A DNA stretch of 64,000 nucleotides from Candidatus Protochlamydia naegleriophila. GTDB lineage: Bacteria; Chlamydiota; Chlamydiia; Chlamydiales; Parachlamydiaceae. Position numbers and translations under genes: made by a program. Below, one piece after another: positions 1 through 9,314 of the stretch. Position 1 is the stretch's first letter. Each line of letters starts with the position of its first letter. The notes beneath the pieces were generated by a model. It did not search any database. It saw only the letters and a program-made list of their open reading frames with translations, and had not been told where the DNA came from. Where the stretch lies: NCBI RefSeq assembly GCF_001499655.1, contig NZ_LN879502.1:2294001-2358000 (forward strand). Reading direction: 5' to 3'.

Positions 1-574
1 TGAAAACGAAGAAATCTTTTGGATTATAAGAAAGGCTTCCTACGAGAGGAATATCTTCCAAACGTCTATTGAACACCTGATAGTTACCAATGCGTGTCCC
101 CAACTCCGAGGCCCTCTTCAAGTCCCATAATCCCATTTTCATTCCAAATTTGAGCGGATCCAAACAATTTCCAATACCATAGAAAATTTTAATGAAATTA
201 GGGAGAGTAAAAAATTTCTTCACGCCACCCATGATGGTAGCTTGTTTGAAAGTCTCTTCACCAATAGCCATGAAATCGCATATAGAACCAATAAACTTCG
301 TTGCGTAATAGATGTTTTTTTGCCCTTCTAATGTTTCAATGACCCCTTTAAAGAGAGCTGTCATTTCGAAGATCTTACCTACTAACTTTAAATTGGCAAG
401 GCCAAATTTCGTCCACTTTTCGAATCCATCGCTTCTTAGGTCATAAATGTCGTAAGCACCACGGCTAATTCCTTCACCTGCCCACAACACCCCTTTTTTA
501 ATTCCTGTTCCAGTATCAACAACTGTACTACCCACCCAACGAGCCGCACCCGTAATATTGCTAATTAATCCCAT
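1..574 (-). CDS. Hydrophobic hypothetical protein, C-terminus outside the window
   Basis: An open frame begins at the ATG on the minus strand at 574 and stays open to base 1, giving 191 residues with no stop, so the gene is cut by the window edge. The start is supported by a Shine-Dalgarno-like AGAAGGA about six bases before the ATG. The visible part starts MGLISNITGAARWVG and has amphipathic and hydrophobic stretches, for example around YYATKFIGSICDFMAIG. No catalytic motif is visible. It lies directly downstream of, and in the same direction as, three other hydrophobic proteins (613-3704) and may belong to the same Inc-like or membrane-associated set. Function unknown; I see no clear residue-level match to the neighbours. 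Confidence 0.75.
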   Translation of the reverse strand, partial: MGLISNITGAARWVGSTVVDTGTGIKKGVLWAGEGISRGAYDIYDLRSDGFEKWTKFGLANLKLVGKIFEMTALFKGVIETLEGQKNIYYATKFIGSICDFMAIGEETFKQATIMGGVKKFFTLPNFIKIFYGIGNCLDPLKFGMKMGLWDLKRASELGTRIGNYQVFNRRLEDIPLVGSLSYNPKDFFVF

Positions 575-612
575 ATTGAATCCTTCTGTCGTTATAATTA
601 TTTGAATGTCTA

Positions 613-1650
613 TTAAGCGGCAGCCGCTGCTGGAAAATACTTGACTTCAGGCTTGTACAGGATGCTCACGATGCCTAACCCTTTAGCCGCTATAGCAGCC
701 AAGAAAATAAAGCCAGGAGATACTCTGAGCGCGCCAATTTTATTCAAATAACCGGCTCCATTATAGATCAATTCAAATGTAGAGGTAGCAACATCCCAAA
801 GCTCTCTCTTTTTGGCCTCAGGTGTTAAGCGCTGTGTTAACAAATTACGGCTAGCTTGGTACAATTTAAGAGTGTATCCGAAGCACACAGCTCCTCTTAC
901 CCACGCTTCCAATGATTGAGCGACAGACCAGTTAAATGCTCGGCTCTGGTTCAACGACCAGCCAAATACTTTGCATTGTCCGACGCTATTGGCAAGCTTT
1001 TCGGTATCGAGCAAGTTCCAGCCTTGAAAATAGAGTCCGACGCAACCGATATCGACAAAAATCCAGTTCATACTCGTGATTCTTTCGATCAATGATTTGG
1101 ATACAACAGCCACTTCAAGATCTGTCAAGCTGACAGCCGCCACGTTATGAGCCGCAAACTCTGCGGAGCGAATGCGCGTTTGCAAGACTGCTTTAAACTC
1201 TTCTACTGAACGGTAAGCGTCTTGATTGCTCGCCATCGCCTTGAGCTGCGCTTCCAATTGCGACTGAGCAAATGTGCGGATGGCTTCTGCAGATGCATCA
1301 GGAAGTTGTGGAGTCAATTTTGCGACCAAATCATCCAAAACAGCAGGAGCATTGATCAAATCTGCGGTAATAGGGAAAAAGTATTGGCGCGGCTCTTTAA
1401 AAATCAAATAGAAGTCATGCATATTTGCAGTCGAAAGAACGAACGAAAATTTAGACAGGGAGTTCGAATCTTTATACCAATTAGTAAATTGAATAGTAGC
1501 AAAGGCTACTTGGCAAGTCTTTTGAAAAACATCAGTATTATTGCGAGCTTCTCTCACTGTTTTAAGGCCATCCTTAATTTCTCTTTTACATCCATCAAGG
1601 AAATTAGCACCTTTATCAACACAATAATTTACAAATTCCGATACACGCAT
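613..1650 (-). CDS. Hydrophobic hypothetical protein, paralogue of the 2736-3704 gene
   Basis: This 345-residue protein has no motif I recognise. It has a polar N-terminal half with a helical, Gln/Ala-rich middle (about residues 110-165). The C-terminal half holds several hydrophobic segments, including one near residues 195-215 and a last one at FIFLAAIAAKGLGIV. The C-terminal half aligns by eye with the 2736-3704 protein: both have WGLLD/WNLLD, then SQSKVF/NQSRAF, then LWD(V/L)(A/G)T, then SPxx followed by a final hydrophobic segment ending in K(G)LGIVSILY or KGTGLFKIIY. It ends in an odd run of five alanines. Shine-Dalgarno GGGAG lies about seven bases before the ATG. It could be an inclusion-membrane protein; the paralogy is seen, the location is inferred. 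Confidence 0.8.
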   Translation of the reverse strand: MRVSEFVNYCVDKGANFLDGCKREIKDGLKTVREARNNTDVFQKTCQVAFATIQFTNWYKDSNSLSKFSFVLSTANMHDFYLIFKEPRQYFFPITADLINAPAVLDDLVAKLTPQLPDASAEAIRTFAQSQLEAQLKAMASNQDAYRSVEEFKAVLQTRIRSAEFAAHNVAAVSLTDLEVAVVSKSLIERITSMNWIFVDIGCVGLYFQGWNLLDTEKLANSVGQCKVFGWSLNQSRAFNWSVAQSLEAWVRGAVCFGYTLKLYQASRNLLTQRLTPEAKKRELWDVATSTFELIYNGAGYLNKIGALRVSPGFIFLAAIAAKGLGIVSILYKPEVKYFPAAAAA

Positions 1651-2040
1651 CTTTTACTCCCGGCAGTTTTTGTAGGAAAATAATTCTGTCAGATCGAACT
1701 AATAAAATTCAAGTAATAAATTTGTAAAAATTTCCCTTTATTTCAGCTCATTGAAAACTAATAAAAGCCACAAAAGAAACGAGATAGTTAATTGAAAGGA
1801 GCTCTAATAATAAGTCTTAATAAAGAGAAAAGCAGTAATTCTAACGCACACTCGATCGCTCTTGGGAGGTTTTTTATTTTTTGATTCCTTACCGCGCTCA
1901 CGATGGACTTTAGGAACTGTGTGAAAAAGTAAAAAATGAAATGAATCGGAAAAGCGGCTTAGTAAATAACGTTATCCAAGAGGAATAATGTTCTTTATTC
2001 GCGACTCAAGAATTCAGGCAAAAAAGGAAAGCCCAAAAAT
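1651..2040. other. Intergenic, no gene seen
   Basis: These 390 AT-rich bases separate two minus-strand hydrophobic protein genes. No open frame with a credible start, no tRNA-like arms and no strong terminator hairpin is visible. A T-run near 1871-1881 would follow only plus-strand transcription. The 1651-1700 part must hold the ribosome-binding site and probably the promoter of the downstream gene (613-1650). Confidence 0.5.
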
Positions 2041-2727
2041 TTATTGAGAAGTGTTTCTGGGTAAGATGAGAAAGCGAGCATAGCTTGCAAGACTGACACC
2101 CAAATCCAAGCAACCTAAAAAGACGGGAACCTGATAGCCGCCAAGGGCAATGATTAAAATCTTGCCAGCTTGATTGGCAAAAAGTAGGCATTTATCGAAA
2201 GAGATCGCTTTGCTGCGCTCGTCTGCGTTTCTAGCTTGATAATATCCAGCAATGAGTCCTGCGATGCAAAACGTGGAACCAATGCATATCCACGTGCTTC
2301 TAGGATTGCGCGAAACTGCCTTCCAAGCAGCTTGCAAGACTGACTGACCCGCTGAAGACCCTGTCTCAGAGGCAACTTTCGCACCTGCCTTAACCGACAA
2401 AATGCCGGCACTATAGAGAAAATGCATCGTCATAGATACATGAGTGATTAATTGAAAGCAATGGCCAATAGTTATTTTTTTAGCCTCGCTCATCTTTGCT
2501 AAAGTTGTAATGGTTAAGGTACTATTACAGAGATTGCGAAAAGCCGATAAGTCACTTAAAACAGGAGTGAGCATATCCCTGTAATCTGGAAAAATCACTC
2601 CTGTAAGCTTTAGAATCGAAATATTGACGCGCGTAATTTTCTGCAAACCATTGGTATGGGAAACGGTCTTATCAGCCCATTCGATCATTTTGCCAGAAAC
2701 TGTTTGAAAGGCGCGTGTCAACTGCAT
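2041..2727 (-). CDS. Hydrophobic hypothetical protein (228 aa)
   Basis: A 228-residue protein with an N-terminal amphipathic part and three or four hydrophobic segments (around residues 92-115, 145-165 and 188-215). No catalytic or binding motif is recognised. It starts eight bases after the stop of the gene at 2736-3704, with a GAGGG Shine-Dalgarno sequence close to that stop, so the two are almost certainly one transcription unit. Its N-terminus (FQTVSGKMIEWADK) resembles the start of that neighbour (FQTASRIVSTPGSAKKVLDFADK), which suggests shared descent with partial loss. Membrane association in the host inclusion or the bacterial envelope is plausible but not shown by the sequence. Confidence 0.8.
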   Translation of the reverse strand: MQLTRAFQTVSGKMIEWADKTVSHTNGLQKITRVNISILKLTGVIFPDYRDMLTPVLSDLSAFRNLCNSTLTITTLAKMSEAKKITIGHCFQLITHVSMTMHFLYSAGILSVKAGAKVASETGSSAGQSVLQAAWKAVSRNPRSTWICIGSTFCIAGLIAGYYQARNADERSKAISFDKCLLFANQAGKILIIALGGYQVPVFLGCLDLGVSLASYARFLILPRNTSQ

Positions 2728-2735
2728 AAGCCCTC

Positions 2736-3704
2736 TTAACCAAAGTAAATAATTTTGAACAAACCTGTCCCCTTAGAAACAATTCCCAAGGTGATGGCAA
2801 CTGGAGGACTGACTGCAAAGAATAAGGGAACCGCTAAAGCCATTAGGTCTAATCCCGTCGTTCCTAAATCCCACAGCGCCTTTGTCATTGCAGCTTGCGC
2901 CTTCTCGCACTGCTCTCTACTCTCCGCATCATCTAACGTCTGTTTAGCCTTGACTGACTTTATGATTGCATCAACTAAGCTGACCGACGTCCCAATCGTT
3001 GCAATCACGCCAAGGACTTGATCGACTCCAAAGTGCATGACCGTCGTGAAGACCTTAGACTGGCTGCCGATCGAAGCTGCTTGCTGCCCCATCTCTGCCA
3101 TCTTAGCTCCATCGAGTAGGCCCCATTTTTGGAGTGTTCGGATATTGCCTACGACCCCAACGAGTGTAAAGCAGGAGGTAGACAGCAATTGCAGGATTGG
3201 CCTCGACTTCTGCGTTATCTCCACTCGACCAACAATATATCCCGCCTCTTCGTCACTCATTCCATGACCGACTAAGCTTTGCTTCAGCGCATCAAAAACA
3301 TCGGCCTGGCAGTAATACGCTTGCGGCCCCTTGAATACTTCGTTCACGAGCCGATTGGCAAGCTCAGGCTGGGCAAGTTTTACATCTTGTGGTAAAGATT
3401 GAATTAAGGTTTTTTGAAAATGTGCTTGATCAATCGAATCCTTAGTAAAGGGGTTCAACCAAAACATGCCATTCTTTGCCGTGTTGAACAGATTGATTAA
3501 ATCCGTCGTTCCCTTCATGCTTCTCACGAGTTCAGGGCAATAGGAAGTACCCGAATAATAATTGCATCCAGCTATGATTTTATCTGCAAAATCTAAAACT
3601 TTCTTCGCTGAACCCGGTGTCGATACAATCCTGCTCGCAGTTTGAAAACTTGCATCTAAACTGTAATTAATAGTTGACCTTACTGTATTCAAAATACCAA
3701 CCAT
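2736..3704 (-). CDS. Hydrophobic hypothetical protein (322 aa)
   Basis: First gene of a two-gene unit with 2041-2727. The 322-residue protein has a polar N-terminal half and hydrophobic stretches near residues 165-180, 215-235 and 285-315. The final block (LWDLGTTGLDL, then a hydrophobic segment, SPPVAI, KGTGLFKIIY) matches the C-terminus of the 613-1650 protein, so both belong to one paralogous family. A GGGGA Shine-Dalgarno sequence precedes the ATG. No enzymatic motif is seen. The paired hydrophobic segments recall chlamydial Inc proteins, but these hydrophobic lobes are spread out rather than forming one tight bilobed hairpin, so that reading is only a possibility. Confidence 0.8.
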   Translation of the reverse strand: MVGILNTVRSTINYSLDASFQTASRIVSTPGSAKKVLDFADKIIAGCNYYSGTSYCPELVRSMKGTTDLINLFNTAKNGMFWLNPFTKDSIDQAHFQKTLIQSLPQDVKLAQPELANRLVNEVFKGPQAYYCQADVFDALKQSLVGHGMSDEEAGYIVGRVEITQKSRPILQLLSTSCFTLVGVVGNIRTLQKWGLLDGAKMAEMGQQAASIGSQSKVFTTVMHFGVDQVLGVIATIGTSVSLVDAIIKSVKAKQTLDDAESREQCEKAQAAMTKALWDLGTTGLDLMALAVPLFFAVSPPVAITLGIVSKGTGLFKIIYFG

Positions 3705-4025
3705 ACTATTCCCCTAATATTTTTAATTAACAGTAATTGTTATTTAATTAGAATAATATTATAAATCATAAATATTAATAAAACAATAATTTTTAATATT
3801 AGTTTAATTAAATAAAACAAACTAATTTATTAAATTGCAAATGGGGTATTAGGTAATCACTGTGGCTGGAAAGGATCAGGAGCTTTCGGAAAACTCCGGC
3901 CTCAAATTCTGCGTTATAGAATCTGTAAAGAAAATTAATTAAGGACGAGTCAATCGAATAAATTGATGAGGACCTGTTATGTCCTCTGGCTATGGAAGTA
4001 TTTGCAGAAATTGTTAGCCACAACT
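3705..4025. other. AT-rich intergenic region after fmt
   Basis: No convincing gene. The first 130 bases next to the 3704 start codon are extremely AT-rich, as expected for a promoter region of the minus-strand pair 2736-3704/2041-2727. A weak stem GAGGAC/GTCCTC at 3968-3986 lies just downstream of the fmt stop and, read on the minus strand, is followed by an AT-rich tail. It may end the lpxC-fmt operon, but the stem is short. A 71-codon minus-strand frame here has no family resemblance and is not called. Confidence 0.45.
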
Positions 4026-4982
4026 CTAGGTTGCAGCTAAGAATGAGAAGAGAGTGCGGGAAATGCCTCGGGTAAGCTCCTCGGAAGTCATAAGCTTTTT
4101 ACCTTCCAATTGAACGTCAACAAGCTCGAGTGCTTGATCATTGGTAGCGATCAGCAGGTTCCCTTTATTCTGGCTCAGATTGAGGATTGTGCCAGGAGCT
4201 GCAGGAGCATGTTCAACGACGCGCGTGCGGGCTATTTTCAACCGCTTTTTCTCTCCTTTTACCTCGACATAGCACCAAGCTCCGGGATGAGGATTAACTC
4301 CACGAACCAGGTCGTGCAAGTGCTGCGCCGATTCATTCCAATTCAGCTCGCAATCTTCCAGCTCAATTTTAGGAGCGAGGGTCATTAAAGCATGATCTTG
4401 GGGCTCTCTTGAAGGCTCTCCTTGCTCAAACTGCTGAATGACTTCGAGCAATGCCTCCTTGCCAGCTTCGCAAAGCGCTGTCTCAAGCTCTCCATAGGTC
4501 ATATCTGGTCCGATGGCCACGGCTACCTTTTTAATCATGTCGCCTGCATCCATTTTCTTGACCATGTGCATGATGGTCACGCCAGTCTCTTTTTCCCCTT
4601 CCATGATACTGCGCTGGATCGGAGCGGCTCCTCTATGCTTTGGAAGCAAACTTGCATGCACATTGATGCATGCCAAGCGCGGCATATCGAGCAAATGCTG
4701 CTTAATGATTTCGCCGTAGGCCACGACGACAAATAAATCAGCCTCATAGGCTTTGAGGACATCGGCAAATTCAGCGGCAGAGACAAGCTCTGGCTGATAG
4801 ATGGGCAATGGAGGCTGATGAGCCTCGGCCACTAATTTTACAGGTGTAGGAACTGGAGATCCAGAACGTCCCTTAGGGCGATCAGGTTTAGAAATGACAG
4901 CGACCACCTGAACTTGATTTTGCAAAAGAAAATCCAAGACTTGGGCTGCAAAAGGCGGTGTTACCAAAAAAACAACTTTCAT
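4026..4982 (-). CDS. fmt: Methionyl-tRNA formyltransferase
   Basis: Transfers a formyl group from 10-formyl-tetrahydrofolate to Met-tRNA(fMet) for translation initiation. I place the start at 4982 (MKVVFLVTPPFAAQ), which gives 318 residues, the usual family length. An upstream in-frame ATG at 5084 would add 34 residues unlike the family and nearly reach lpxA. The N-terminal Rossmann-type domain carries the catalytic triad region NVHASLLPKHRG (Asn107, His109) and KMDAGDM (Asp145). The C-terminal OB-like domain starts near residue 205. It is the last gene of a chlamydia-type lpxC-fabZ-lpxA-fmt cluster, read in the same direction, so it is probably cotranscribed with lpxA about 120 bases upstream. 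Confidence 0.96.
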   Translation of the reverse strand: MKVVFLVTPPFAAQVLDFLLQNQVQVVAVISKPDRPKGRSGSPVPTPVKLVAEAHQPPLPIYQPELVSAAEFADVLKAYEADLFVVVAYGEIIKQHLLDMPRLACINVHASLLPKHRGAAPIQRSIMEGEKETGVTIMHMVKKMDAGDMIKKVAVAIGPDMTYGELETALCEAGKEALLEVIQQFEQGEPSREPQDHALMTLAPKIELEDCELNWNESAQHLHDLVRGVNPHPGAWCYVEVKGEKKRLKIARTRVVEHAPAAPGTILNLSQNKGNLLIATNDQALELVDVQLEGKKLMTSEELTRGISRTLFSFLAAT

Positions 4983-5101
4983 GCGGCACTCTTCATTATT
5001 TGCTTGGAATTTGGGCTTATCTTCAGCAAAGAGACAAACCCAAATCCTGACCTTTAAGAGGATATTTACAAAACGTGTAAACACCCTCTTTGAAGGTCGA
5101 T

Positions 5102-5959
5102 TTATTTTTGCTTAGCGACAGGCTCAGGAGATTCTTCCTCTTCCAATTGCGAAGAATCGTCATCCCCACCTTGCAAGCCCATTAAGCCTCGCTTCGTTTG
5201 ACGGCAGAAACTCACAAAATGTCGAACTTCAGGCAAAGACTTGAGATCCCTCTCGATTTGATTTAAGGCTTCTTCGAAGCGCAAACCCGAGCGATAAAGT
5301 AATTTAAACGCTTTACTCAATTCCTGACGCGCCTCCAGGCTGAAGCCATGCCGTTTCAATCCAATCAGATTAAGGCCGCCGAATTTATAAGGAATTCCTG
5401 CACCAATCGTATAAGGGGGAATATCATGCGTCACACGGCTCATTCCCCCAACCATGGCATTGCATCCAATACGTACAAACTGGTGAATCGGTGTTAACCC
5501 ACCAATCACAGCATTATCTTCGACAGTGACATGACCGGCAAGCGTCGCATTATTGCTCATGATGACCCGATTGCCTACGACACAGTTGTGAGCGATGTGG
5601 CAATAAGCCATGATCAAGCAATTGTCGCCCACTTCGACTACCGACCCCTCTTGGCATGAAGAGTTGATTGTCACAAATTCGCGGATATCGCAATTCTTAC
5701 CAATTTTGACGTAGGTTTTTTCACCGCGAAACTTAAGATCTTGCGTTTTCGTACCAATGCTTGCAGAAGGATAAATTGTCGTTCCCGCACCAATCGTTGT
5801 ATATCCATCTATATAAGCATGCGATTTAATAACGACATTATCTTCTAAGACTACATGGGGGGAATTAATGACAACGTACGGCTCAATGACAACATTCTCT
5901 CCAATCGTAACGCCCGGAGCAATGATAGCCGTTGGATGAATTTGATAAGACTTTTTCAT
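5102..5959 (-). CDS. lpxA: UDP-N-acetylglucosamine acyltransferase LpxA
   Basis: First enzyme of lipid A synthesis: acyl transfer from acyl-ACP to the 3-OH of UDP-GlcNAc in the cytoplasm. The 285-residue protein opens with hexapeptide repeats of a left-handed beta helix ([20 protein letters not shown] and onward to about residue 190). It carries the family block [13 protein letters not shown], in which His124 corresponds to the catalytic His. A helical C-terminal domain follows (residues 195-260). The last 20 residues are an acidic, low-complexity tail ([14 protein letters not shown]) longer than in typical LpxA; its role is unknown. It sits between fabZ and fmt in the same direction, a conserved chlamydial order. 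The upstream gap to fabZ is 46 bases. Confidence 0.96.
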   Translation of the reverse strand: MKKSYQIHPTAIIAPGVTIGENVVIEPYVVINSPHVVLEDNVVIKSHAYIDGYTTIGAGTTIYPSASIGTKTQDLKFRGEKTYVKIGKNCDIREFVTINSSCQEGSVVEVGDNCLIMAYCHIAHNCVVGNRVIMSNNATLAGHVTVEDNAVIGGLTPIHQFVRIGCNAMVGGMSRVTHDIPPYTIGAGIPYKFGGLNLIGLKRHGFSLEARQELSKAFKLLYRSGLRFEEALNQIERDLKSLPEVRHFVSFCRQTKRGLMGLQGGDDDSSQLEEEESPEPVAKQK

Positions 5960-6005
5960 GACGAATTTTACTTGACTTAAGGATGATTAATTCTAGTTAT
6001 AGCTT

Positions 6006-6473
6006 TTAGATCTGGCTTTTATCGACAAACACAAATCCTATTTCAGCTTCTGCCACAACTTTATCATTAACGAGCGCTTCTGCCTTAATGCGCCCACCTT
6101 TACTGCTAAAGTGCAGCCCTTGTCCACGCAGGTGAAGCACATCGCCCGGCTTGACAGGCTGGCGAAACTTTGCATTGTTGACGTTTAGGAGAATCGCAAT
6201 TTTATCTCCTGGTCCTCTCAAATGGACGAGGATGCCGCCCGCTTGAGCCAAAGCCTCTAAAATGAGCACACCCGGCATAATAGGAGCTCCAGGGAAATGG
6301 CCTTGAAAGAATGATTCGTTAATCGTGACATTCTTTTGAGCTAAGATATAGCCCTTCTCAATATCCATTTCCAGTACTCGGTCAACCAGTAAAAAAGGAT
6401 AGCGATGAGGTAAAATATTGATGATTTGATTAATGTCCAATGTCTGAGGGTTGTCTGAAAGATTAACCATCAA
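6006..6473 (-). CDS. fabZ: 3-hydroxyacyl-ACP dehydratase FabZ
   Basis: Dehydrates (3R)-hydroxyacyl-ACP in fatty acid elongation; it competes with LpxA and LpxC for hydroxyacyl-ACP, which explains the gene neighbourhood. The 155-residue single hot-dog domain has [13 protein letters not shown] (residues 21-33), the catalytic block [20 protein letters not shown] with His59 and Glu73, and the C-terminal strand [12 protein letters not shown]. Start: two adjacent ATG codons (MM); the gene overlaps the end of lpxC by four bases, so translation is probably coupled. Length is normal for the family. Confidence 0.97.
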   Translation of the reverse strand: MMVNLSDNPQTLDINQIINILPHRYPFLLVDRVLEMDIEKGYILAQKNVTINESFFQGHFPGAPIMPGVLILEALAQAGGILVHLRGPGDKIAILLNVNNAKFRQPVKPGDVLHLRGQGLHFSSKGGRIKAEALVNDKVVAEAEIGFVFVDKSQI

Positions 6474-7351
6474 TGACTCTCCATCGTAATGTGGTTTAAT
6501 AATTTTTTGGCAAAAGCAAAATTAGAAGGATGCCCGGATCGAATGGCAATAATATGCGCGTGAAAATCAAAACCGATTAGGGAAAGGTCTCCTATTAAAT
6601 CTAAAATCTTGTGGCGAGCCATTTCATCGGGAAAGAAGAGCCCTCCTTTACTGAGAATAACGTCATCTTTAATCACGACGGCATTATCTAAACTTCCCCC
6701 CTTAATCAATCCGCGATCCATCAAAGCAGCAATCTCCTTATAAAGAGAGAAGGTTCGGCAAGGGGCAATTTCTGTTTTAAAATTCTCATCTGTGACTAAG
6801 AGAGAATGAAATTGTCCCCGCAAAAATGAAGAACCTGGATAGCTTAGGGTATAGCTAATGCGATAGCCATCGTAGGGCAGAGCGACGAGATGAATATCCC
6901 CCTCTGACCAATATACAGGCTGCTGTATTTTGACAATGGGAAGGGTATGCTCCTGCTCCCTCACGCCAACCTTTTCGATCATTTCAACAAAAACATCCGA
7001 GCTCCCATTCCCCACAGGAGGCTCGATGCTTGTAATTTCAATGCATAAATTATCGATTTGATAGGCTCTGACAGCCGAAAGAACGTGTTCAACCGTATGA
7101 ATGCGAACATCTTTAATCCCAATCGTCGTACTGCGAGAGGTGTCTTGCACATATTCAACAGTGGCCGGGATAATAGGTTGCCCTGGCAAGTCGATGCGCT
7201 TAAAAACAATCCCAGTCCCTTCTTTGGCAGGACAAAAGCGCAAACCTACTTCTTTACCAGTATGGATGCCAATACCAGAAAAAGCGGCAACCTCTTTTAA
7301 CGTACGTTGTTTGCGAACGATTGTTTCTAAAGCGGGATTAACCGTAACCAC
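6470..7351 (-). CDS. lpxC: UDP-3-O-acyl-N-acetylglucosamine deacetylase LpxC
   Basis: Zinc-dependent deacetylase, the committed step of lipid A synthesis. The 293-residue protein has the two-domain LpxC layout. Metal ligands are visible: HTVEH (His89 in residues 85-89) and HKILDLIGD (His247, Asp251), with the later catalytic His in RSGHPSN (His274). The N-terminal block [18 protein letters not shown] is typical. It is the first gene of the lpxC-fabZ-lpxA-fmt group and is separated from lnt by 187 bases, so the promoter of the group probably lies in 7352-7538. In Chlamydia the same order lnt-lpxC-fabZ-lpxA-fmt is found. Confidence 0.97.
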   Translation of the reverse strand: MVTVNPALETIVRKQRTLKEVAAFSGIGIHTGKEVGLRFCPAKEGTGIVFKRIDLPGQPIIPATVEYVQDTSRSTTIGIKDVRIHTVEHVLSAVRAYQIDNLCIEITSIEPPVGNGSSDVFVEMIEKVGVREQEHTLPIVKIQQPVYWSEGDIHLVALPYDGYRISYTLSYPGSSFLRGQFHSLLVTDENFKTEIAPCRTFSLYKEIAALMDRGLIKGGSLDNAVVIKDDVILSKGGLFFPDEMARHKILDLIGDLSLIGFDFHAHIIAIRSGHPSNFAFAKKLLNHITMESH

Positions 7352-7538
7352 ATCAGCCTTCAGTTAAAAATGAGAATATAAGGCCTGCATTGCTATTTAA
7401 ACCTGATCGCCCTAAACAACTGAGCCTAGCTAAACTCATGGAATATAAATAGTTTAAACTTTCCAATGCAACCGAAATAATAGTAGATTGATCGAGCATG
7501 TTAATGAAGCAAGTAGTTTAAATCAAGTCTATTAAATT

Positions 7539-9251
7539 TTATCTATTTCTCTTTCTGATGATTACGGCAGCCAAAATAAATACGCTGCAGAGGCTCAAGA
7601 TAAAGCGATCACCCCATTGTACATACAGGGTTTGATAGTGATACGCTGGAATATCAAGATACAGTGAATCAGCCAGTTCTTGTGTTTGCATGTGGTCGGG
7701 TCCTAAGACACCAACGATTTGTCCCAAGCTGTCAATACCTCCCGTAATCCCGGTATTGCACGCTCTTGCTAAGGGAATACCGCTTTCAACTGTACGCAAC
7801 CGCGCATGGTCAAAATGCTGCTTTGGCAAACGGGAATGAGGATACCACCCATCATTGGTCAAATTGACTAACAGCTCCGCCCCCTTTCGTCGATTATCCC
7901 TCATCAAATCACCATACGTTTCCTCATAGCAGATGGTGGCGCCATAAGGAACTGGCCCTTCAAAAATCTTAGCCTCTTTGCCACAGGTGAAAGAGCCAGC
8001 GATGCCATACCGAGCAGCCAATTGGCGGCAAAACTCGAAAGGAATGTACTCTCCCATAGGAACCAGTACACGCTTTTCATACCGCTCTGCCGGCAAGTTG
8101 TTGGGAGAAAAGTGAAAGGCCGCACTATAAGACTCATGACGGCTCTGCTCCTCATCGACATAGACGCTATCTTCTAAGCCAACTACTACATAGGCTTGGA
8201 ATAAATTGGCTAGCGATTGTACGATGAAGGCATTAGAGACAAGCCATTTTTTTCCATTATCGGTCTGCAAAAGGGCCGCATAAGGCTCCTCAAGCGGAGC
8301 CAAAGCCTCTAAGGCCTGCGGACCAAACAGCTGCCTCCACACCCCTTTGATACTGTCGACGGGGAAAACAGGATGAAACGTTCCATAGGGAACAACGTAT
8401 TCTGGCAGAACCATGAGATCGACTTTTCGTCCGAGCTGCTTTTGCGTTGTCGCCAAAATATTGATCCATTCGTGTAGTACGAAGTCACGCGCTTCTTCAG
8501 CGCTTTGAAACCCCATATTTTCTTCAATCGGCGATGCCGGCTGAACAAGAACGACGGCAACCGACCTTGGATCCTGCCCCATTTGCCCTGCATGGTAGTG
8601 AAAATGGATGGCCCCCGCTAAATAAGGAAAAAAGGCCAAGCCAAGCGCTGTTGCAACCTGGGCAAAACGGCAATGAAAAAGCCACGCACGCAAAATGCAC
8701 AAATTCGTCAGAATGACCCAAAAAGAGAGCAGATAAATACCGCCCACCGATGCGAGCTGTAAGGGATACACAGCCCCCGATAATGCCAATCCCACAGGAT
8801 TGAAAGACAGGCCCGACAAAATGAATAAACGAGACCACTCAAGCACTGTCCAGCCACCAGCCAAGGCAAGCAAGTAAGAGAGGCGTCTGAAAGTGGAAGG
8901 ATGGATAGCCAAAGCCAAGAGCCCAAACTGAGTCCCCATCAACCAGGCACAGAAAAATAAGACACCGTAAATATAGGCGTATGGATGAGAAGCAAACCAG
9001 CCGAGCTGAACCATTTGCACAGCCGCGTACCATCCCATTGCGACATAAAAGCGCTCTTTTCTAGATGGAATGGCCAGCAATACGCGCCAAAAAAGGGCGA
9101 ATCCACAAATAGCCGCAAGGAGTCCAAGCCAGACACTCCAAACGGGCTGTCCAAAGGCGACGATCAAAAAAGAGACGGCCAGCAAGGCATATTTTTGAAA
9201 AGTGGTCAATAAACACTCTTTCGCAACTAACTGATTTTCTCGGAATATCAC
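7539..9251 (-). CDS. lnt: Apolipoprotein N-acyltransferase Lnt
   Basis: Adds the third acyl chain to the N-terminal cysteine of lipoproteins at the periplasmic face of the inner membrane. The 570-residue protein has about seven hydrophobic segments in residues 20-220, then a nitrilase-fold domain. The Glu-Lys-Cys catalytic set is present: LPEY (Glu284), EKRVLVPMGE (Lys393) and ATICYEETYG (Cys441). A final hydrophobic segment lies near residues 548-565. Several ATG codons are possible at the N-terminus; the long form starts MIFRENQLVAKECL. It precedes lpxC in the same direction, 187 bases away. Length is slightly above the roughly 510 residues of enterobacterial Lnt, as in other chlamydiae. 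Confidence 0.95.
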   Translation of the reverse strand: MIFRENQLVAKECLLTTFQKYALLAVSFLIVAFGQPVWSVWLGLLAAICGFALFWRVLLAIPSRKERFYVAMGWYAAVQMVQLGWFASHPYAYIYGVLFFCAWLMGTQFGLLALAIHPSTFRRLSYLLALAGGWTVLEWSRLFILSGLSFNPVGLALSGAVYPLQLASVGGIYLLSFWVILTNLCILRAWLFHCRFAQVATALGLAFFPYLAGAIHFHYHAGQMGQDPRSVAVVLVQPASPIEENMGFQSAEEARDFVLHEWINILATTQKQLGRKVDLMVLPEYVVPYGTFHPVFPVDSIKGVWRQLFGPQALEALAPLEEPYAALLQTDNGKKWLVSNAFIVQSLANLFQAYVVVGLEDSVYVDEEQSRHESYSAAFHFSPNNLPAERYEKRVLVPMGEYIPFEFCRQLAARYGIAGSFTCGKEAKIFEGPVPYGATICYEETYGDLMRDNRRKGAELLVNLTNDGWYPHSRLPKQHFDHARLRTVESGIPLARACNTGITGGIDSLGQIVGVLGPDHMQTQELADSLYLDIPAYHYQTLYVQWGDRFILSLCSVFILAAVIIRKRNR

Positions 9252-9314
9252 TATTTTACCCTAACTCCCTTAGACTTTCTGTATCACATGAAAAGCCGTC
9301 CACTTAAATGACTT

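Noticed and set aside
1222-1683. Plus-strand open frame of 153 codons
   Set aside because: Lies antisense to the hydrophobic protein gene at 613-1650, which has a good ribosome-binding site and a paralogue; the plus-strand product has no coherent composition.
3808-4023. Minus-strand 71-codon frame after fmt
   Set aside because: No ribosome-binding site, no family resemblance, low-complexity AT-rich region.
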